Assembly (NCBI GenBank): GCA_949130495.1
Contig: OX422211.1
Span: 444,672,219 to 444,736,218 of the forward strand
Direction of reading: 5' to 3'
Source of the DNA: Sambucus nigra
Lineage: Eukaryota > Streptophyta > Magnoliopsida > Dipsacales > Adoxaceae
Length of the DNA stretch: 64,000 nt
Part shown: positions 36,557 to 48,866 of the stretch, in pieces
Position numbering within the stretch: the first letter of the stretch is position 1
Layout: every line of letters begins with the position of its first letter
Made by a program: the position numbers and the translations under genes
Notes under the pieces: model-generated
The model's database searches: none
Told to the model about the DNA's origin: nothing
The model's input: the letters and a program-made list of their open reading frames with translations, nothing else

Positions 36557-38876
36557 CACCTACTTGGCCCAATATAATTTTGCAAATTGTTGAAGTAATT
36601 GAATTGAAATTTTAATATCATCATCTTTTTTAATGTTGTGGAAATACCTGGAGGGTAAAGTTTATTTTTTTCATCATCTTAATGAATATTGCACATTATT
36701 TTTGTAGCAGTAGGGTATTTTTGGCAAAATGTTCAAATATTAGTTTGTCATATTGACGAGTAGTCTCCACTTCGGATCTTAAATAAACAATTTATGTTCC
36801 TTTTTTATTCGTAATCGAAGAGCTAAAAAATTGTGAGAAGAAGCTTTTGATTTGGTAACTGCGAGGTCTGAGAAAGACGAATGTCATTATATATGGAGAG
36901 ATTGTTTTCTATGTCTCGAATTTGAGATCATCATTGCTTGTGCTGGGGCATTTAATTAATGATTTATAATTGCCTTTGTTTTAAAGTTTAATTATTACAA
37001 GGAGGGTCAAATTGAACCATTGAAAATGTAGAATTTACCATTTGTAACCGTGAGATTTTTATTATTTATTCTTCTCGTTTTGAGTTATTGTTGTAAAAGA
37101 AAACACGATTTAATTGATTATTATTGCAAAAAGTGCAATTTATATATGTTTTTATTTACTATTATTATTACAGTTAAACAACTACGCTTAAACACATATT
37201 AGTTCTAAATTATTCACTAGTTTTACACATACATCATTTAATATCAAATTGAAATTAAAAGTTTGCATAGTGATTACATATTGTGTTTGACTTCCCAAAA
37301 AGTGAATGTATGGTGGGGGTGACAATCAATCTCTAATTGACACATTTAAATTTAGTAGAGCCCAAATTAATTATGCTCTGAGATACAAATGTGTCGTATT
37401 TATATTGATTTCTGTTTGAATTCGAAAATAGTATATATATCATTGTGTTATCCAAAATGTGTTTATTTTGTGTGTTAATTTAAATTTATCTTTCTTAAAA
37501 TTATGAGCATAAATATAAAAGGACAAAAAAATGCATACCTCTAAAATTGGTTCAAATAGATTCTTACCACTTTGGCAATTTTGTCAATGCACTAGTTTGG
37601 GAATCAAGGCCACATTGCCTTTCCGGTTATGGTGATGTTTGGTTGGTGTTTCACGTGGTGATATTATTTGTGTGCTGTGCATTGATACCAATTTAATGTA
37701 TGGATGGGTTGTTTAGAATCTTCATTGATGTTGCGGTGTGATCAGTTTGTTGTCTCTGATATTGGATTTTATGGTTGATGGTGGGGTCATCTTTAAATGG
37801 TGACAGCTAATGAATAACTACTCCATTTTGGGGTTTGGTGAAAGTCTATTTCTACGTCGACTTAAAAACGCAATATATTTTGTGTCAAAGATTAATTTAG
37901 GTTGATTCATAAATTTGATTTATTTTTTGGAATTTATTGATGTGTTGTGTTTGTATGAGTTCATTTTGTAGCTATTATGATGTGTCTCGTCAAAGTTCAA
38001 AAAATGAATCAATACAAACTCGATACGTCAATGAGTCGCAAAAAATGAATCGAATTTATGTGTCGCTATAGAAGGACTGTTTGTGTGATACATTGACGTG
38101 TCGTATTTGTATTAACTTTTATTTGGATTTAATAATAGGGAAATCGAGACAAATTATTAAGGCTGTGATACGTTACTTTGTCATATCAAATTGTATCGCA
38201 TTTCTTAATTCGTGTATAATTATTTCTAGTGAGATTGGGCTAAAAGGTCATTATCTAAAGTCTCACCTCACCAATTCAAAGCTTTTTTTCAAATTATTAG
38301 GGAGGAGTGCTGTCTAAAGTAAAGACCAAAATATCAATTTTTTTGTTTTGTTTACTTGTAGTAGCTAGACTTTAAGTAGAACTGACTTTTTATTAATTAA
38401 GTAATTCGTGAAATGATGTTATATATTTTAAGTTTGAAGATAAAAGGGAGTACTAATGATATTTTCATGACTATTGATCAAAGAAACGTACATTATATGA
38501 CTTTTTGATTTTCTCACATCAGCAATTCTCACCTCAGCAATTCTACGTTATCATCACAAGTGAACTGAAAAATAATTGTGTATTGTACTCGACAAAAAAA
38601 TGATGCTTTGGTATCATCACAATTGCACTAAAAAAATAAGAATAAATCTAGGGAGACCAGTAAAAAAATTCAATTTTGAAATTCACTGTATTAAAAGCTT
38701 ATACCTTATTGTTGTGGGTCCCGTCAGAGCATCAAAATGTGCATTAAAACTTTGTATCCATTTTTGTCTTATGTGTGATTTTTAAAATTGGGTCCCAAAA
38801 GTGGGTCTCCCTATCAACATTAAAAAAATAATTGCATATTGTCCTCGAAAGATATGCTCATTAGCATTAGCTTGAG
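36557..38876. other. Intergenic, no gene seen
   Basis: AT-rich DNA. Frames at 38081-38317 and 38576-38785 have no recognisable domain. Text such as GTGTCGTATTTGTATT recurs near 37390 and 38100 and may be old repeat sequence. Confidence 0.5.
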
Positions 38877-39133
38877 AGTAATTTTAAAGGTCCGGTTGAC
38901 TTGAAATAAAATGTATTTTAATATGGTGAAAAGTAATATAGTAAGATGTATTTTTATTTATTTAGAGTTAATTTTTTTTATTTAAAGTTTTATAATTATA
39001 GTGTGTGCATTTATTTATAATATCTACCTAATGAAAATTTAATTTTATATACGTGAAAAAAAATTTGTCATTTTACTTTTCACCACAATTAAATGTATTT
39101 TACTCCGAACCAAACGGACCCTAAGAGTAAAAT
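38877..39133. mobile_element. MITE with GGGTCCGTTTGG-type ends
   Basis: The left end TAAAGGTCCGGTTGACTTG (38885) and the inverted right end CTTAGGGTCCGTTTGGTTCG (to 39125) form imperfect inverted repeats. The similarity extends through TGGTGAAAAGTAA on both arms. Flanks AGTAATTT and AGTAAAAT match at 6 of 8 bases. About 241 bp, non-coding. Confidence 0.7.
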
Positions 39134-41237
39134 TATTTAAGATGTGAATCTTGAGAAAAAGGTAGGTAGATTTTTTCTAGGAAAGATTGAGAAAGATGGC
39201 TTTGGGTTGTTGTTAGGGGTGTTTGTAGTAGGGTAAAACTCAGTTTCGTACCATTTTGTATCGAAAAAAATGATAATGATTTACTTCTTTTACTTATCAA
39301 AATTCGATACTATCTAAAATCGAAATTATTGATTTTTTTGTGATTGGTTTTCGTTTACACATCTAAAAACCTAATTTATCGAAATTACCGAAACTACTGT
39401 TCAAAATGTCGATTAATAAACTAGAGATGCCAAATCCTTTTGTATTGTGGTTGTTGATTTCTATTATTAATTGGGTGAAAAAAAAGGCTACAAATAATGT
39501 TTAGGTTAAATTAGATAAAAAAAATTGTCAGTTTATTAGGGGTTTAAACTAACAGTTTTTTGATTTTTTTTCCCCAATAGAAAAATAATTTCTTTTGAGC
39601 TTTATTTTTTTAGGGGTACCTTGAAATGTCAAGAATCCATAAAAAAATTTAAATCATTTTTTTTACTATTTAAAAAAAAATCGTTCGTTAATCCATTTTA
39701 GTCAAAGACCAAATGACACAAAAAATTGATCCTCCATTGCTTTGGTGAAGTCCCACATCGGTTGGATGTGAAAATTTCCTTTCCACCACTTCTTATAAAT
39801 AAACATACTTACCCTCTTTAAACCTAAGTTCACTTTTAAATAGCCGACAAACTTTAAGTTTAAAGTTTAGTATGAATTGTTATTTTAGTCAAAAAATTTT
39901 GACTAATAAAATGATGTTAATTCTAGTTTTTATATGTTTTTTTTTGAAAAATTATGTTATTTTTGTCATTTGGTAAACATCATTATTTTGGTAAAATAAT
40001 TTACTAGATAAAAATTATGTTGTCTGATATAGTTTTATTTAACTCTTTTTTTTGAAAAAGTTATTTATATTTTCAAATAGTAGCTGGACAAGCTATGATG
40101 AGCAGGTCTAAAGTTAATTTTCAAATTTTGGATTTCATTTATTTTGTTCTTTCCACTCGATGAAATGTTTTTGGTTATTTTTGTTATTTTGGAATTTACC
40201 GATCGCAAATTGTAGGGTTCGATTTTGGTTTCCGCTAGGTTATACTGAACGACACAAATGGTAATTTCAGTTTTAGAATATTAAAATTAGCATGGTATTG
40301 GTATGTTCTATTTACCAACAAAAAACCGACCGAAAGTCAGACCTTGTTGTCACACAAAGTTAAATCGAAAGGTGGGGTTGAGACGGTGGTGTGTTGACGG
40401 AGGTAGATTTGATTCTTGCGTTCTTGATGGTTTTGGGTCGAATCAACGGGTTTGCTCGCATTAAATATCTTCTTGTATGAGTCAACATTTCTCGAACATG
40501 AAATACTCACTCGTCTCAATAATGTGTGTATGTCCGGTAAACTTTACATCATTCATGACGCTCCAATCACTGGATGTTCGTTTAGCGATTGATGTCGTTG
40601 AATAAAGTGACGACTTTTTGTATAATTATCCACCATTTGACAAAAAAATTGACAGTGTCGGATGTTGGCTTATAAATTCTTCGCGTTTAAAGATGCGACG
40701 ATTTACTTTCAAACTTGATAATCGTTTCTTATCAGTGCTATCTATGAAGTCTTCAAAAGTCTCGAACCAAAAGTGACATAATAACACATCCTCCTCGAAA
40801 GGGAGAATCTACTTATGACAGTGGGTTTGAGGCTGAAAATCCAATTTTTGAGATTAAGATCAAGAAACAAACAAAAATTAATATTTGATAGAGATGTGAA
40901 TTATCTTAAAGTTTGTGGTGAATTAAATATTGAAATTAGAGTATATGTATTGAATTTTATAAATCGACGTCAAAATATAGCGATTGGTCGGTGACACCAG
41001 CCTTACCATCCGAAAGATTAAGTAGCACAAGCTTTGCTTTTGGATTATTTATTTACGATACACTTGGGTGCAAGATAGCCAATTCAAAATTACCCTACGT
41101 GGCAATGAAAAATGGCCAAATTTAGAGTTCTTAAAACATAATTTTCATATTAACCAATAATATATGTTTTGTGTTATTACTATAGTAATTAAAAATGTAT
41201 TATCATTTCAATATACAAGTTATTGACTATTCATTTT
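39134..41237. other. Intergenic, no gene seen apart from the element at 39750
   Basis: AT-rich. The minus frame at 40337-40519 has no family features. TAGGGGTGTTTGTA at about 39216 could be half of a hAT MITE, but its partner is not convincing. Confidence 0.45.
39750..39801 (+). promoter_or_regulatory. snRNA-type USE and TATA pair
   Basis: GTCCCACATCG (39750-39760) matches the plant upstream sequence element of U-snRNA genes. TATAAATA starts at 39794, leaving 33 bases between, which is the Pol II type spacing of plant U1/U2-like genes. No snRNA body follows at the expected start. The same motif also occurs in some short LTR elements, so this may be a relic. Confidence 0.45.
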
Positions 41238-41661
41238 ATTAGAGTTTACCGGGTATGTCTATTAACACTCCTCAAATTTTGAAAACACTCCATTTATTTT
41301 TGAATTGACAATATTACCCTTTATGCCAAACAAATCCCATTTCAATCTTTCTTTTCTTCACCTCGGTTCACCACCATCTCACTCATTCCTTTAATATATG
41401 AGTTTTTTTTAACTTCAATTGACCTTATGTTTCGAGTTAATTATAAGAAAATTTTAACTGTACACATAAATTAAACACACTCACTAAAAGACGAGAAAAT
41501 TGTTAAAACTTGTTAAAAAAAGTGCTAATTTTTTTTAAAACAATTAAAAAAAATTGTTGAAACCTTTTTTAAAAAAAACAGTTTTTTATTTCTTAAAAGT
41601 AATTTCTTCTAAAATAGTTTTTTATTAAAAAAAAAAGTGAAAAACAGTTTATTAAAAAATT

Positions 41662-41963
41662 AGTAGCACGTATTTTTTGATAAAAAAAATTAGCCTAATA
41701 ATGTAGAATTTTTTTGTAATAATTTTTTTTATGTAAAAACAATTTACTGCCGTGGACTCACATTCATTAAATAATATGGGTGTGCACAAAAATATTTTGT
41801 TTCATAAATTTTTAAATCTATTTTTTTAAGTAGCACAGATTTCTTGGTAAAAAAAATACAATCTAATAAACGTAGAGTTTTTTTGTAATAATTTTTTTTT
41901 TTTTTTATATAAAAGCAATTTGTTGGCGTTGACTTACATTCATTCAATGATATGAGTCCGCAC
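41662..41963. repeat. Direct tandem duplication, about 167-bp period
   Basis: The text AGTAGCAC...TTTTTTTGTAATAATTTTTT...ACATTCATT...GTGCAC-like at 41662-41787 recurs at 41829-41963 with many substitutions. Confidence 0.7.
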
Positions 41964-42670
41964 TAGTGACATAACATGATTTTTTTTAACAATCACAAGC
42001 ACGATCCGATGTAACTTATCAAACACAAACATTACTTTTCATAATTATAATGGCGGTGTGTGATGAATTTATAAAAAAAAAATTACTTTCATAGATGTCC
42101 AGTATAAAATTATAGGTGAATTTTAATCGTGTTCGGTATAAAATTATACTTTCATAATTGTCTGGTATAAAATTACTTTCATAACTGTCCAATATCAAAC
42201 ACAATTGAAATATTTTATTTTATAAATTTAATTATTTTATAGGAGTCGTGTTCAAACCGGTGCAAAAAATATTTCCCTACTTTTATAGGAGTCGTGTTTC
42301 GTTTTAGGTAAAAGTAAAATCAACATGGCACAAAATTATTTTTCTACCTAGTACAAACACGACACAATTATTTTCTTTTTCTTTAACATGGCACAAACAT
42401 GATCAAATTAAAATACGAAACAAAATATATTTGTCTCGTGTTGATTTTATTTGGATCGTGTTTGTACTTGGTAAAAGAATAAGATTGTGTGTCGAGTTTT
42501 ATTTGGTTCATGTAGTTTTAATTGGATCGTATTTTTTATTAGTAAACATGATCAAATTATATTAATGTAAATATTAATTAATATAAATTCGTGTAGTTTT
42601 AATTTCGTGTCGCGTTGCTTTTATTTTGTATCGTGTTCGTATTTATGTGTATTAAATATATTAATGTAAA

Positions 42671-42675
<5 letters not shown>

Positions 42676-42724
<49 letters not shown>
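42676..42724. repeat. (AT)n microsatellite
   Basis: About 24 AT units. The minus frame 42673-42978 (YIYIYI at its end) results from it and is not a gene. Confidence 0.95.
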
Positions 42725-42729
<5 letters not shown>

Positions 42730-43387
42730 AAGTATTAAGAAATAAATAAAAAGATTAAGTGTACACTTATCCACAAAAAGAGAAGACATAGTTTTATCCA
42801 TATAAAAATTAACACAAAGTTGACGAGGGTTGGGAGATGATGATATGTGATGCCAACCAAAGGGTTTTATGATCAATTTTCTTATGGCTCTGAGAGCCCT
42901 TGCTCCAAAATCTGTTTCAATTATACGAATTTGATTATAAAAATAAGATTTTGCATTTTGTCGCGTCGCTCCACCCATTTTATTTTGGAAAAATAGTTAT
43001 TTTTGTCATTTTACTTGAAAACTCATATGCTTGATAAATATGATTGTTTGTTGAGTTTTTTTATTTTTTTTATTTGTTGGGAATATTTGTTGATGCTCTT
43101 TTTTACTTTTACTGCTTTTTTTATTTGTTTAGATTTTTTTTTACTTTTGCTGTTTTTTATTCTTTACAGAAATATTTAGTTCCATAAATTTTTGCTAGAA
43201 ATGCTGATATTTATGCATATGTTTAGTAATGTTTGTAGAAAAAAAAAATCTTAAATGAGAAGATGGATGTTTTATTCTATTTGAAAATGTATAAAAGAAA
43301 TGAGGGTAAATTTGTAAGTATCAAAAGTTTTGGAGTGCTAAAAGAATTGGGTGGAGTGCTAATAGCTCCACCCGAGTTTACCTAATG

Positions 43388-43621
43388 ACAAAAGAGACAT
43401 ATTAATCAAGCCTCTTGGTCCAGTAGTATAAGATTGTCACTGAAATAATTTTGGGGGTGGATTGAGTTTGGTGCCCAGTTCGATCCCTGACACTGAAAAA
43501 ATAATGCTTGATCAGCGAAAACCACGAATCGCGAATATAAATTAATCGATGTGCGCTTAAAACTCACCGAAAAATCAGGCGTATGATATGAAAAAACGAA
43601 AAAACAAAAGAGACATATTAA
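43388..43621 (+). mobile_element. tRNA-derived SINE with 18-bp target duplication
   Basis: The SINE body is 43406-43603 (198 bp). It has a Pol III A box (TGGTCCAGTAG, 43416-43426) and a B box (AGTTCGATCCC, 43478-43488), and ends in an A-rich tail (GAAAAAACGAAAAA). The perfect duplication ACAAAAGAGACATATTAA flanks it (43388-43405 and 43604-43621). The minus frame across it (43406-43696) is not a gene. Confidence 0.9.
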
Positions 43622-45700
43622 AGAGTAAAGATCCCATACATTGAGGTGGCCAATGCAATCTTTGGTCCACCAAGTATTTAAAATAAATCCAACCACTTTA
43701 ATTTGGATAATGATTACAGCGCAGTTAGTTCTACGTTTGAGATAAGTTTGTACAATAAATTATTGAAGTTGGATCATCATTTTGAAAGTTGAAACCCTTC
43801 GAGGTTGGGTCATTAACATTATAAATATCCCGGTTGGGGTTATTTGATTACAAATCAAAGACATTGATGTGAACTAAACTCAAATTAAGACTATCAATAG
43901 AAAAATAGAAAGGTGGAAATAATATTTACTTAAATAATGAAACTAAAATAAAATTGAGAAGGCATGATAACTTGTATGAATTTCAGTAACATGGTGACGT
44001 TGAAAAATTTAATACGAGCTCAACCCTTTTGGCAGGTACAAGTACAACACAGTATTGGGGAGGGCTCCTTTAATAGCTTAGCTATATCGTACGAACATTT
44101 ACTTATGAAAATTAGAATTGAATAAATACAAGAGCCATTGGGTAATAAATTATGGATTCTAATAGAATATGCCTTATAAATACATATTAAGATATAAAAA
44201 ATAATAGAGATATAGTTTAGACATATATTTAATTGAGAATAAATATTTATATTTATATGAAATTTTAATATTTATTATTTTGAGATTCAAAATATGTATC
44301 ATAAGGGCACATGCTATCATTTTCCATAAATTATTTAAAAATTTATTTATATATGATTAGTCAAAGTGATAATTTTGTTGTTATTTTAAATTCATAATTT
44401 TTTTTAATTCATTAACGATATGTTCAAACGATACAGTTATACTTTACACACTTTACACTTATTACTGTAGATAAAATTATGACTGTAACTCTATGCACAT
44501 TAATAAGTGTAATTGTATTTACACTAATAAGGATAAATATATTTATAAAATTATGACTGTAACTCTATGTACATTAATAAGTGTAACTGTATTTACACTA
44601 ATGACTGTAACTCTATGTACATTAATAAGTGTAATTGTATTAATAAGTGTAATTGTATTTACACTAATAAGGATAAATATATTTATATTAATGTATCTAC
44701 ATTAATAATTGTAACACAAGTAGACTTGCTGAAGATCTATATTTAATTTGTTTTTATCGTTAATTTCTAAAGTATCTAAAAATTAATTATCATTTTCCCA
44801 TATACAATATAATTAAGAAAGTAAAACAAGGAATTACAGGGGAAAAGTTTGATCTAATTTCATTCATCAGTTTTGTTGAGATTACTATTGTTTTTTTATA
44901 ACCTACCCCTTAATAGAATTAGCAAAATAACAACATACACCTCAGTTCTATAAACCGAATTTGCAAACCGTCGTGCTCAACATAAATAGAAATACGACAC
45001 GTATGCACATTTAAAGTTCTTGCCTTTATAACATATTCAATACGTGTCCCGCATGTTTCTCTTAAATGTATATACGTATCGTGTCCTTTTTGTGTTGAAT
45101 ACGGACACATGATGCCCTCCATACATGGTACTATTTTCCAATTGCACTTATACTAATTTCATCTCTGTAAGGTAAAAAAAACCTAACACCTTACCTAAAA
45201 AAAATCCGTAAATTATACAATTTTATTTTGCAAATTATTTAACAAATCATATTTTCTAAACATTAATTGACCCAAAAGAATATAAATTTCTTCTATTTTA
45301 CATAAAAGTAGTTTTTGGTAAAAAAATATTAATGAGCTAAACTTATTTTACTTGAACTTTCAATCTTATAAATATGCATCTTATTAAAAAAAATGACAAA
45401 TTATATGCATCCCCAATATTTTAATAAGTAGAATGAATAATGTTTTAATGGCCATTTATTTAAACCAACTTGAAAATTTTGAAATTTAAAAAAATTGCAC
45501 ATTAATCTTTTAAAATTTTATTTTTGTAGAAATATGCCCAATTTTTTCAAGTTGATTTTATTTAAAAAAAATACCAATTCTACCTTTATATTAAAAATAG
45601 AGAATTAAGTTTAAATACTTTTCTTTTATAAAAATAGGCCTTGTTGTTTCAAGACAATCCAACAGTCCCTATTGTTAATATTCCTATTCTCTATATGACA
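43622..45700. other. Intergenic, no gene seen
   Basis: AT-rich DNA with a minisatellite at 44478-44715. The minus frame at 44919-45122 has no recognisable domain. Confidence 0.5.
44478..44715. repeat. Minisatellite
   Basis: Repeats of GACTGTAACTCTATGTAC, ATTAATAAGTGTAATTGTA and TTTACACTAATAAGG in shifting combinations, period about 65-80 bp with a shorter internal unit. The 70-codon frame at 44493-44705 is a by-product. Confidence 0.85.
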
Positions 45701-46228
45701 CATAGTAATTTGGTTATAATATTAGTTTCTAAAATTATTCAATACCAAAAAAGCACTTTTAGCATCTAAAGGGAGACTAGCCGAAGTCGTATCACGTGGA
45801 TGTCGCATAACTTATTTTGAAAGATCACAAATATGTAGGGAGATAAGTGCAAATCTTGAAAGATCACGTTGGCGAGTTGGAAGATTAGTTGTTATAGGAC
45901 TCTATAACTTATAATTAAGATTAACCCGAAAGACCTAGAGGAGTAGGATTCTTAACCTTATAAATAAGGCCGATCTCACCTAAATTTGGGGGGATTTATT
46001 ATTGTAACCCGCACGTGGCGATTTAGACTCTTTGTTAGCAACCCTAGCACTCCAATCGCAATTCTTCTTCTTGAATAATATATTGATCTCCCTCCCTTCT
46101 CTATGGACATAGGAAAACCTATATACTGAACAATGTACATTTAGTGTTCTTTGTTCTTTTCTGTATTCGTAATTGTTTAAAGGCCAACCTCTAATTACCG
46201 CTTTTATTGTGGATTAATATTCCCTCCA
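45700..46228 (+). repeat. 5' LTR of a gypsy element (left end approximate)
   Basis: It contains TTATAAATAAGGCCG (TATA box near 45960) and ends AATATTCCCTCCA just before a degenerate primer site, as in plant gypsy elements with a TGGCGCCGTC-type site. The start is not resolved, and the other LTR is not seen. Confidence 0.6.
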
Positions 46229-46231
46229 ATA

Positions 46232-46245
46232 TGGTGTCGTCAGTG
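46232..46245 (+). other. Degenerate primer binding site
   Basis: TGGTGTCGTCAGTG differs from the usual TGGCGCCGTC core by two C-to-T changes. It lies three bases after the LTR end. Confidence 0.6.
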
Positions 46246-46592
46246 AAAAACTCGAGTTCTCTCCATTATCAAAGTTATTTAGCACAAATCATCATGAGTG
46301 CAAGTCAGTCTCACCACACGCATGCGAGAAGCCACGTCAATTTTGAGATATGTGTCGTCAAGAGGGACCACACTCTTGTTAGGCTCCCTTCATTGCCAGG
46401 ACATTCTCGATCCGTTGGCGTTCCCTCGAGAGATTAGGTCCAAGCTATCAGTACCGCACACCGCCAGTTGAGCGACCAGAAGGAAGAGTTGCTTCTCGCT
46501 TGGCCAATATTTATGAAGAAAGACTGAACGATCGTGACCAGGAAAGCACCCATTTCAAAAGCAATTAACCCAACAGTCGGAAGATTATATGT

Positions 46593-47327
46593 TTGATTCT
46601 CGAACCTAGGAACGTTGCAAGAGAAAATCTCTCTCTCTCTCTAGAGAATTACAATTCTTATCAAATTGGGAAGGCCTCTCGTTCAAGGAGCTCTCTCACT
46701 ATACATCGTAACCAACAACGTAATAACCATTCTCCTAGGAAAAATTTCATCAACCGCAATCACCATCAGTTTCAGCCCATTGAATCAGTGCAAAGTAATA
46801 AGCCTGCCCATCCAGAGGCACCGCCAAATAGAATAAGGAGTGATGAGCTTAGGTGGCTCATTCAGAAAGAATTAGAAGGGATGTTGAACCAAAATCTAGC
46901 TCGAACCCCCAAGGACCTTGATAGAAAGGCATTGAGGAATGTTTCCTCATCCCCATTTATTATCAAGATATAGTCCTTCGAATCGCCCAAGAAGTTCTCA
47001 ATGACAAAGTTGATAAGATATGATGGGAAGGCGAATCTCGCTCATCACGTCAGGCACTACCGACATACCATGTCTCTATGGAATTATCATGATGCTCTAA
47101 TGTGCCGGGTGTTCCCTTTCACTCAAGGGGAGATTGGTCTAAACTGGATTGAGAAATTACCCTCCAGATCAATATCTTCTTTCAGACATCTGGCTGAGTA
47201 GTTTACGACCTGATTTATAACCAGCAGCAAAGAAATCAAGGAGGTTAGTTCGCATATATCCCTTAAGAAGAAGAAGGGAGAGTGAAAAAATACAGGGTTA
47301 TATGGAATCACTTGTATCTTAGGTTAC
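46593..47327 (+). pseudogene. Gypsy gag remnant (plus strand)
   Basis: A frame from about 46593 reads through stops in the same phase. An N-terminal basic/Pro region is followed by RSDELRWLIQKELEGM. After a TAG at about 46971, the capsid-type segment has LIRYDGKANLAHHVRHY, ALMCRVFPFT, GLNWIEKLPSRSISSF and LAE, then TAG and TGA, then FITSSKEIKEV. These are the landmarks of the Retrotrans_gag domain in Tat/Ogre-like plant gypsy elements. It is cut at 47327 by the Athila-type insertion. Sequence right of that insertion (59110 on) does not continue gag, so this copy was already truncated or rearranged. Confidence 0.82.
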
Positions 47328-47686
47328 TGACGCGACTAATAATGTGTTTCTAAAGTGTGTACTCTTTAGGCTCAAGTGCAAGCCTGTCGCGTTAGTAATA
47401 AACCCGGTAAGTCAGGATCGTCTCCACAAGGAAATAAGACAAGAAAATCTTGACGACGAAAGGACAGATGGTTAACCTAAATTTAACTCTAAAAAAACGA
47501 AAAGATGATTGATTTGCTAATAATCCTACTAAGTAAAAGGAAACTAGATTAAAACTATGGAACTAACGAATTAAGCAAGGATTAATAACTAAGAATGAAG
47601 TAATAAATATGAAGAGAAAAACAGGCCGGGAATACAATCCCTCAACCCCTAGTGTGTTGCTAGTATAAAATTAATCATAAATTTAA

Positions 47687-47838
47687 GTGATTAATCAGAC
47701 CCAGACTTTAGTACTCCCAAGCATTACATATATGAGGTTCAAGCCCGCACCATACGTAATCAGAGTACGAGTAAAGTGGTATCGCGATAGCTACACTCGC
47801 ATTGTATTACGAAGCATCCTAGTTATCCTAAAGCAAAC
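47687..47838. other. Conserved LTR block, no gene
   Basis: The open frame here (47687-47902) is LTR sequence shared with 57945-58090 and 62870-63015. It is noted only because it looks open by chance. Confidence 0.7.
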
Positions 47839-47889
47839 GAGCACTACACCAAAATGGCCAAATTGTCACCTTTCAGCCGACCACCCTTG

Positions 47890-48030
47890 TCAAGGTCATT
47901 GACCGTGACACAAATCTCGCGTTTTGTGTCACGGTCATTGACCTTGACACGACCGTGACACAGAATTATCACGGTCGTTGACCGTGACAAGGCCGTGACA
48001 AATCAATGACCTTGACATGACCGTAACAAC
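47890..48030. repeat. Left subterminal repeats of the CACTA element
   Basis: Multiple variants of GGTCATTGACCGTGACA, in both orientations, many of them self-complementary. In En/Spm such motifs bind TnpA. The minus frame 47935-48165 is a by-product. Confidence 0.8.
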
Positions 48031-48624
48031 TTTTGCAGCAAAAAAAGCCCTAGGATTCTTTTTTTCCCACCTCTTTTGGTTTTCCCCCCCTCTCTCTCTC
48101 TCATCCGCGATTTCTTCTCTCTCTCTCTCTAAGGTATATTTTTTTTCCCTCTCTTTCTCTTTCATTTCTATATGTATGTGTATGTGTATGTGTGTATATA
48201 TATGTGTGTATGTGTGTATATATATGTGTAAATGTTAGTGATAGTTAGAATGGTGTAAATGTTTAAATTTAATTATATAAATATTTAAATTGATAATAAT
48301 TTTATTCATGAAATTAATTCAATTAGGTAAAACCCTAGATAATTTTTTAACAGAATTTGATAATATTATATAAAGTTTAGTAAATTCACAAAATGTTACC
48401 AATTGTATGTTTTTAGGAATATCATTAGTTACTTTCGTGCCCAACTATGTAGAATCCATACACATGCATGTTGTTAGAAAGTCTTAAATTTAATTCTCAC
48501 TTTAATTTGTAGAATCTCTGTACTTGGTTGGATTTATCTCTTTATGATAATGAAATTTATGCTCCAATTATAATTATCTCATGTCATAATTTTATTGATA
48601 AACAATAAATGTAGTTGTCACGGT

Positions 48625-48866
48625 CGTGGTGGGGGTGGGGTGGTGGGGTGGTGGGGGTGGGGTGTGTGTGTGTGCGTAGGTGTGTGTATGGTGGTGTGTG
48701 GTGGGGGGAGGGGGTGGGGGTCGGGGTGGGGGGTGTGGGTGGGGGTGGGGTGGTGGGGGTGGGGTGTGTGTGTGTGTGCGTAGGTGTGTTCGTGTGTGAG
48801 TGGCGGGGGGAGGGGGCAAGGGGTGTGGTGGGGGTGGGGGTGAGGTGTGGGGGGCGTGGAGGGGAA
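48625..48866 (+). repeat. G-rich low-complexity tract
   Basis: About 240 bp of GGGGTGGTGGGG and GTGTGTGCG repeats on the plus strand, with many G-runs of four or more, so G-quadruplexes are possible. Open frames on both strands (48592-48876 minus, Pro/His-rich; 48595-48783 and 48615-48890 plus) come only from composition. Confidence 0.9.

Larger units (their letters stand above)
41238..43385. mobile_element. Transposon-like element with long terminal inverted repeats
   Basis: The left arm (about 41238-41330) and the inverted right arm (about 43300-43385) share GGGT...CTATTARCACTCC, AACACTCCA-like blocks and a final ATTACCCT/TTTACCCTC, about 80 bp in all. The interior (2.1 kb) is non-coding. 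It has a 167-bp direct duplication (41662 and 41829), a block of CGTGTT-type text (42240-42640) and an (AT)n run (42676-42724). No transposase and no clear target duplication are seen. A non-autonomous Mutator-like element is the likeliest class. Confidence 0.6.

Noticed and set aside
38573..38870. Two AAAAATAATTG...TATTGT...CTCG stretches about 250 bp apart
   Set aside because: The similarity is short and in AT-rich DNA, too weak to call a repeat or terminal repeats of an element.
39216..39372. Possible hAT MITE starting TAGGGGTGTTTGTA
   Set aside because: The best right end (inverse of TTTACACATCTA) matches at only about 8 of 12 bases and no 8-bp duplication is seen.
39805..39813. ATACTTACC as the start of a U1 snRNA gene
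   Set aside because: It lies only a few bases after the TATA box, and the following sequence does not match U1 RNA.
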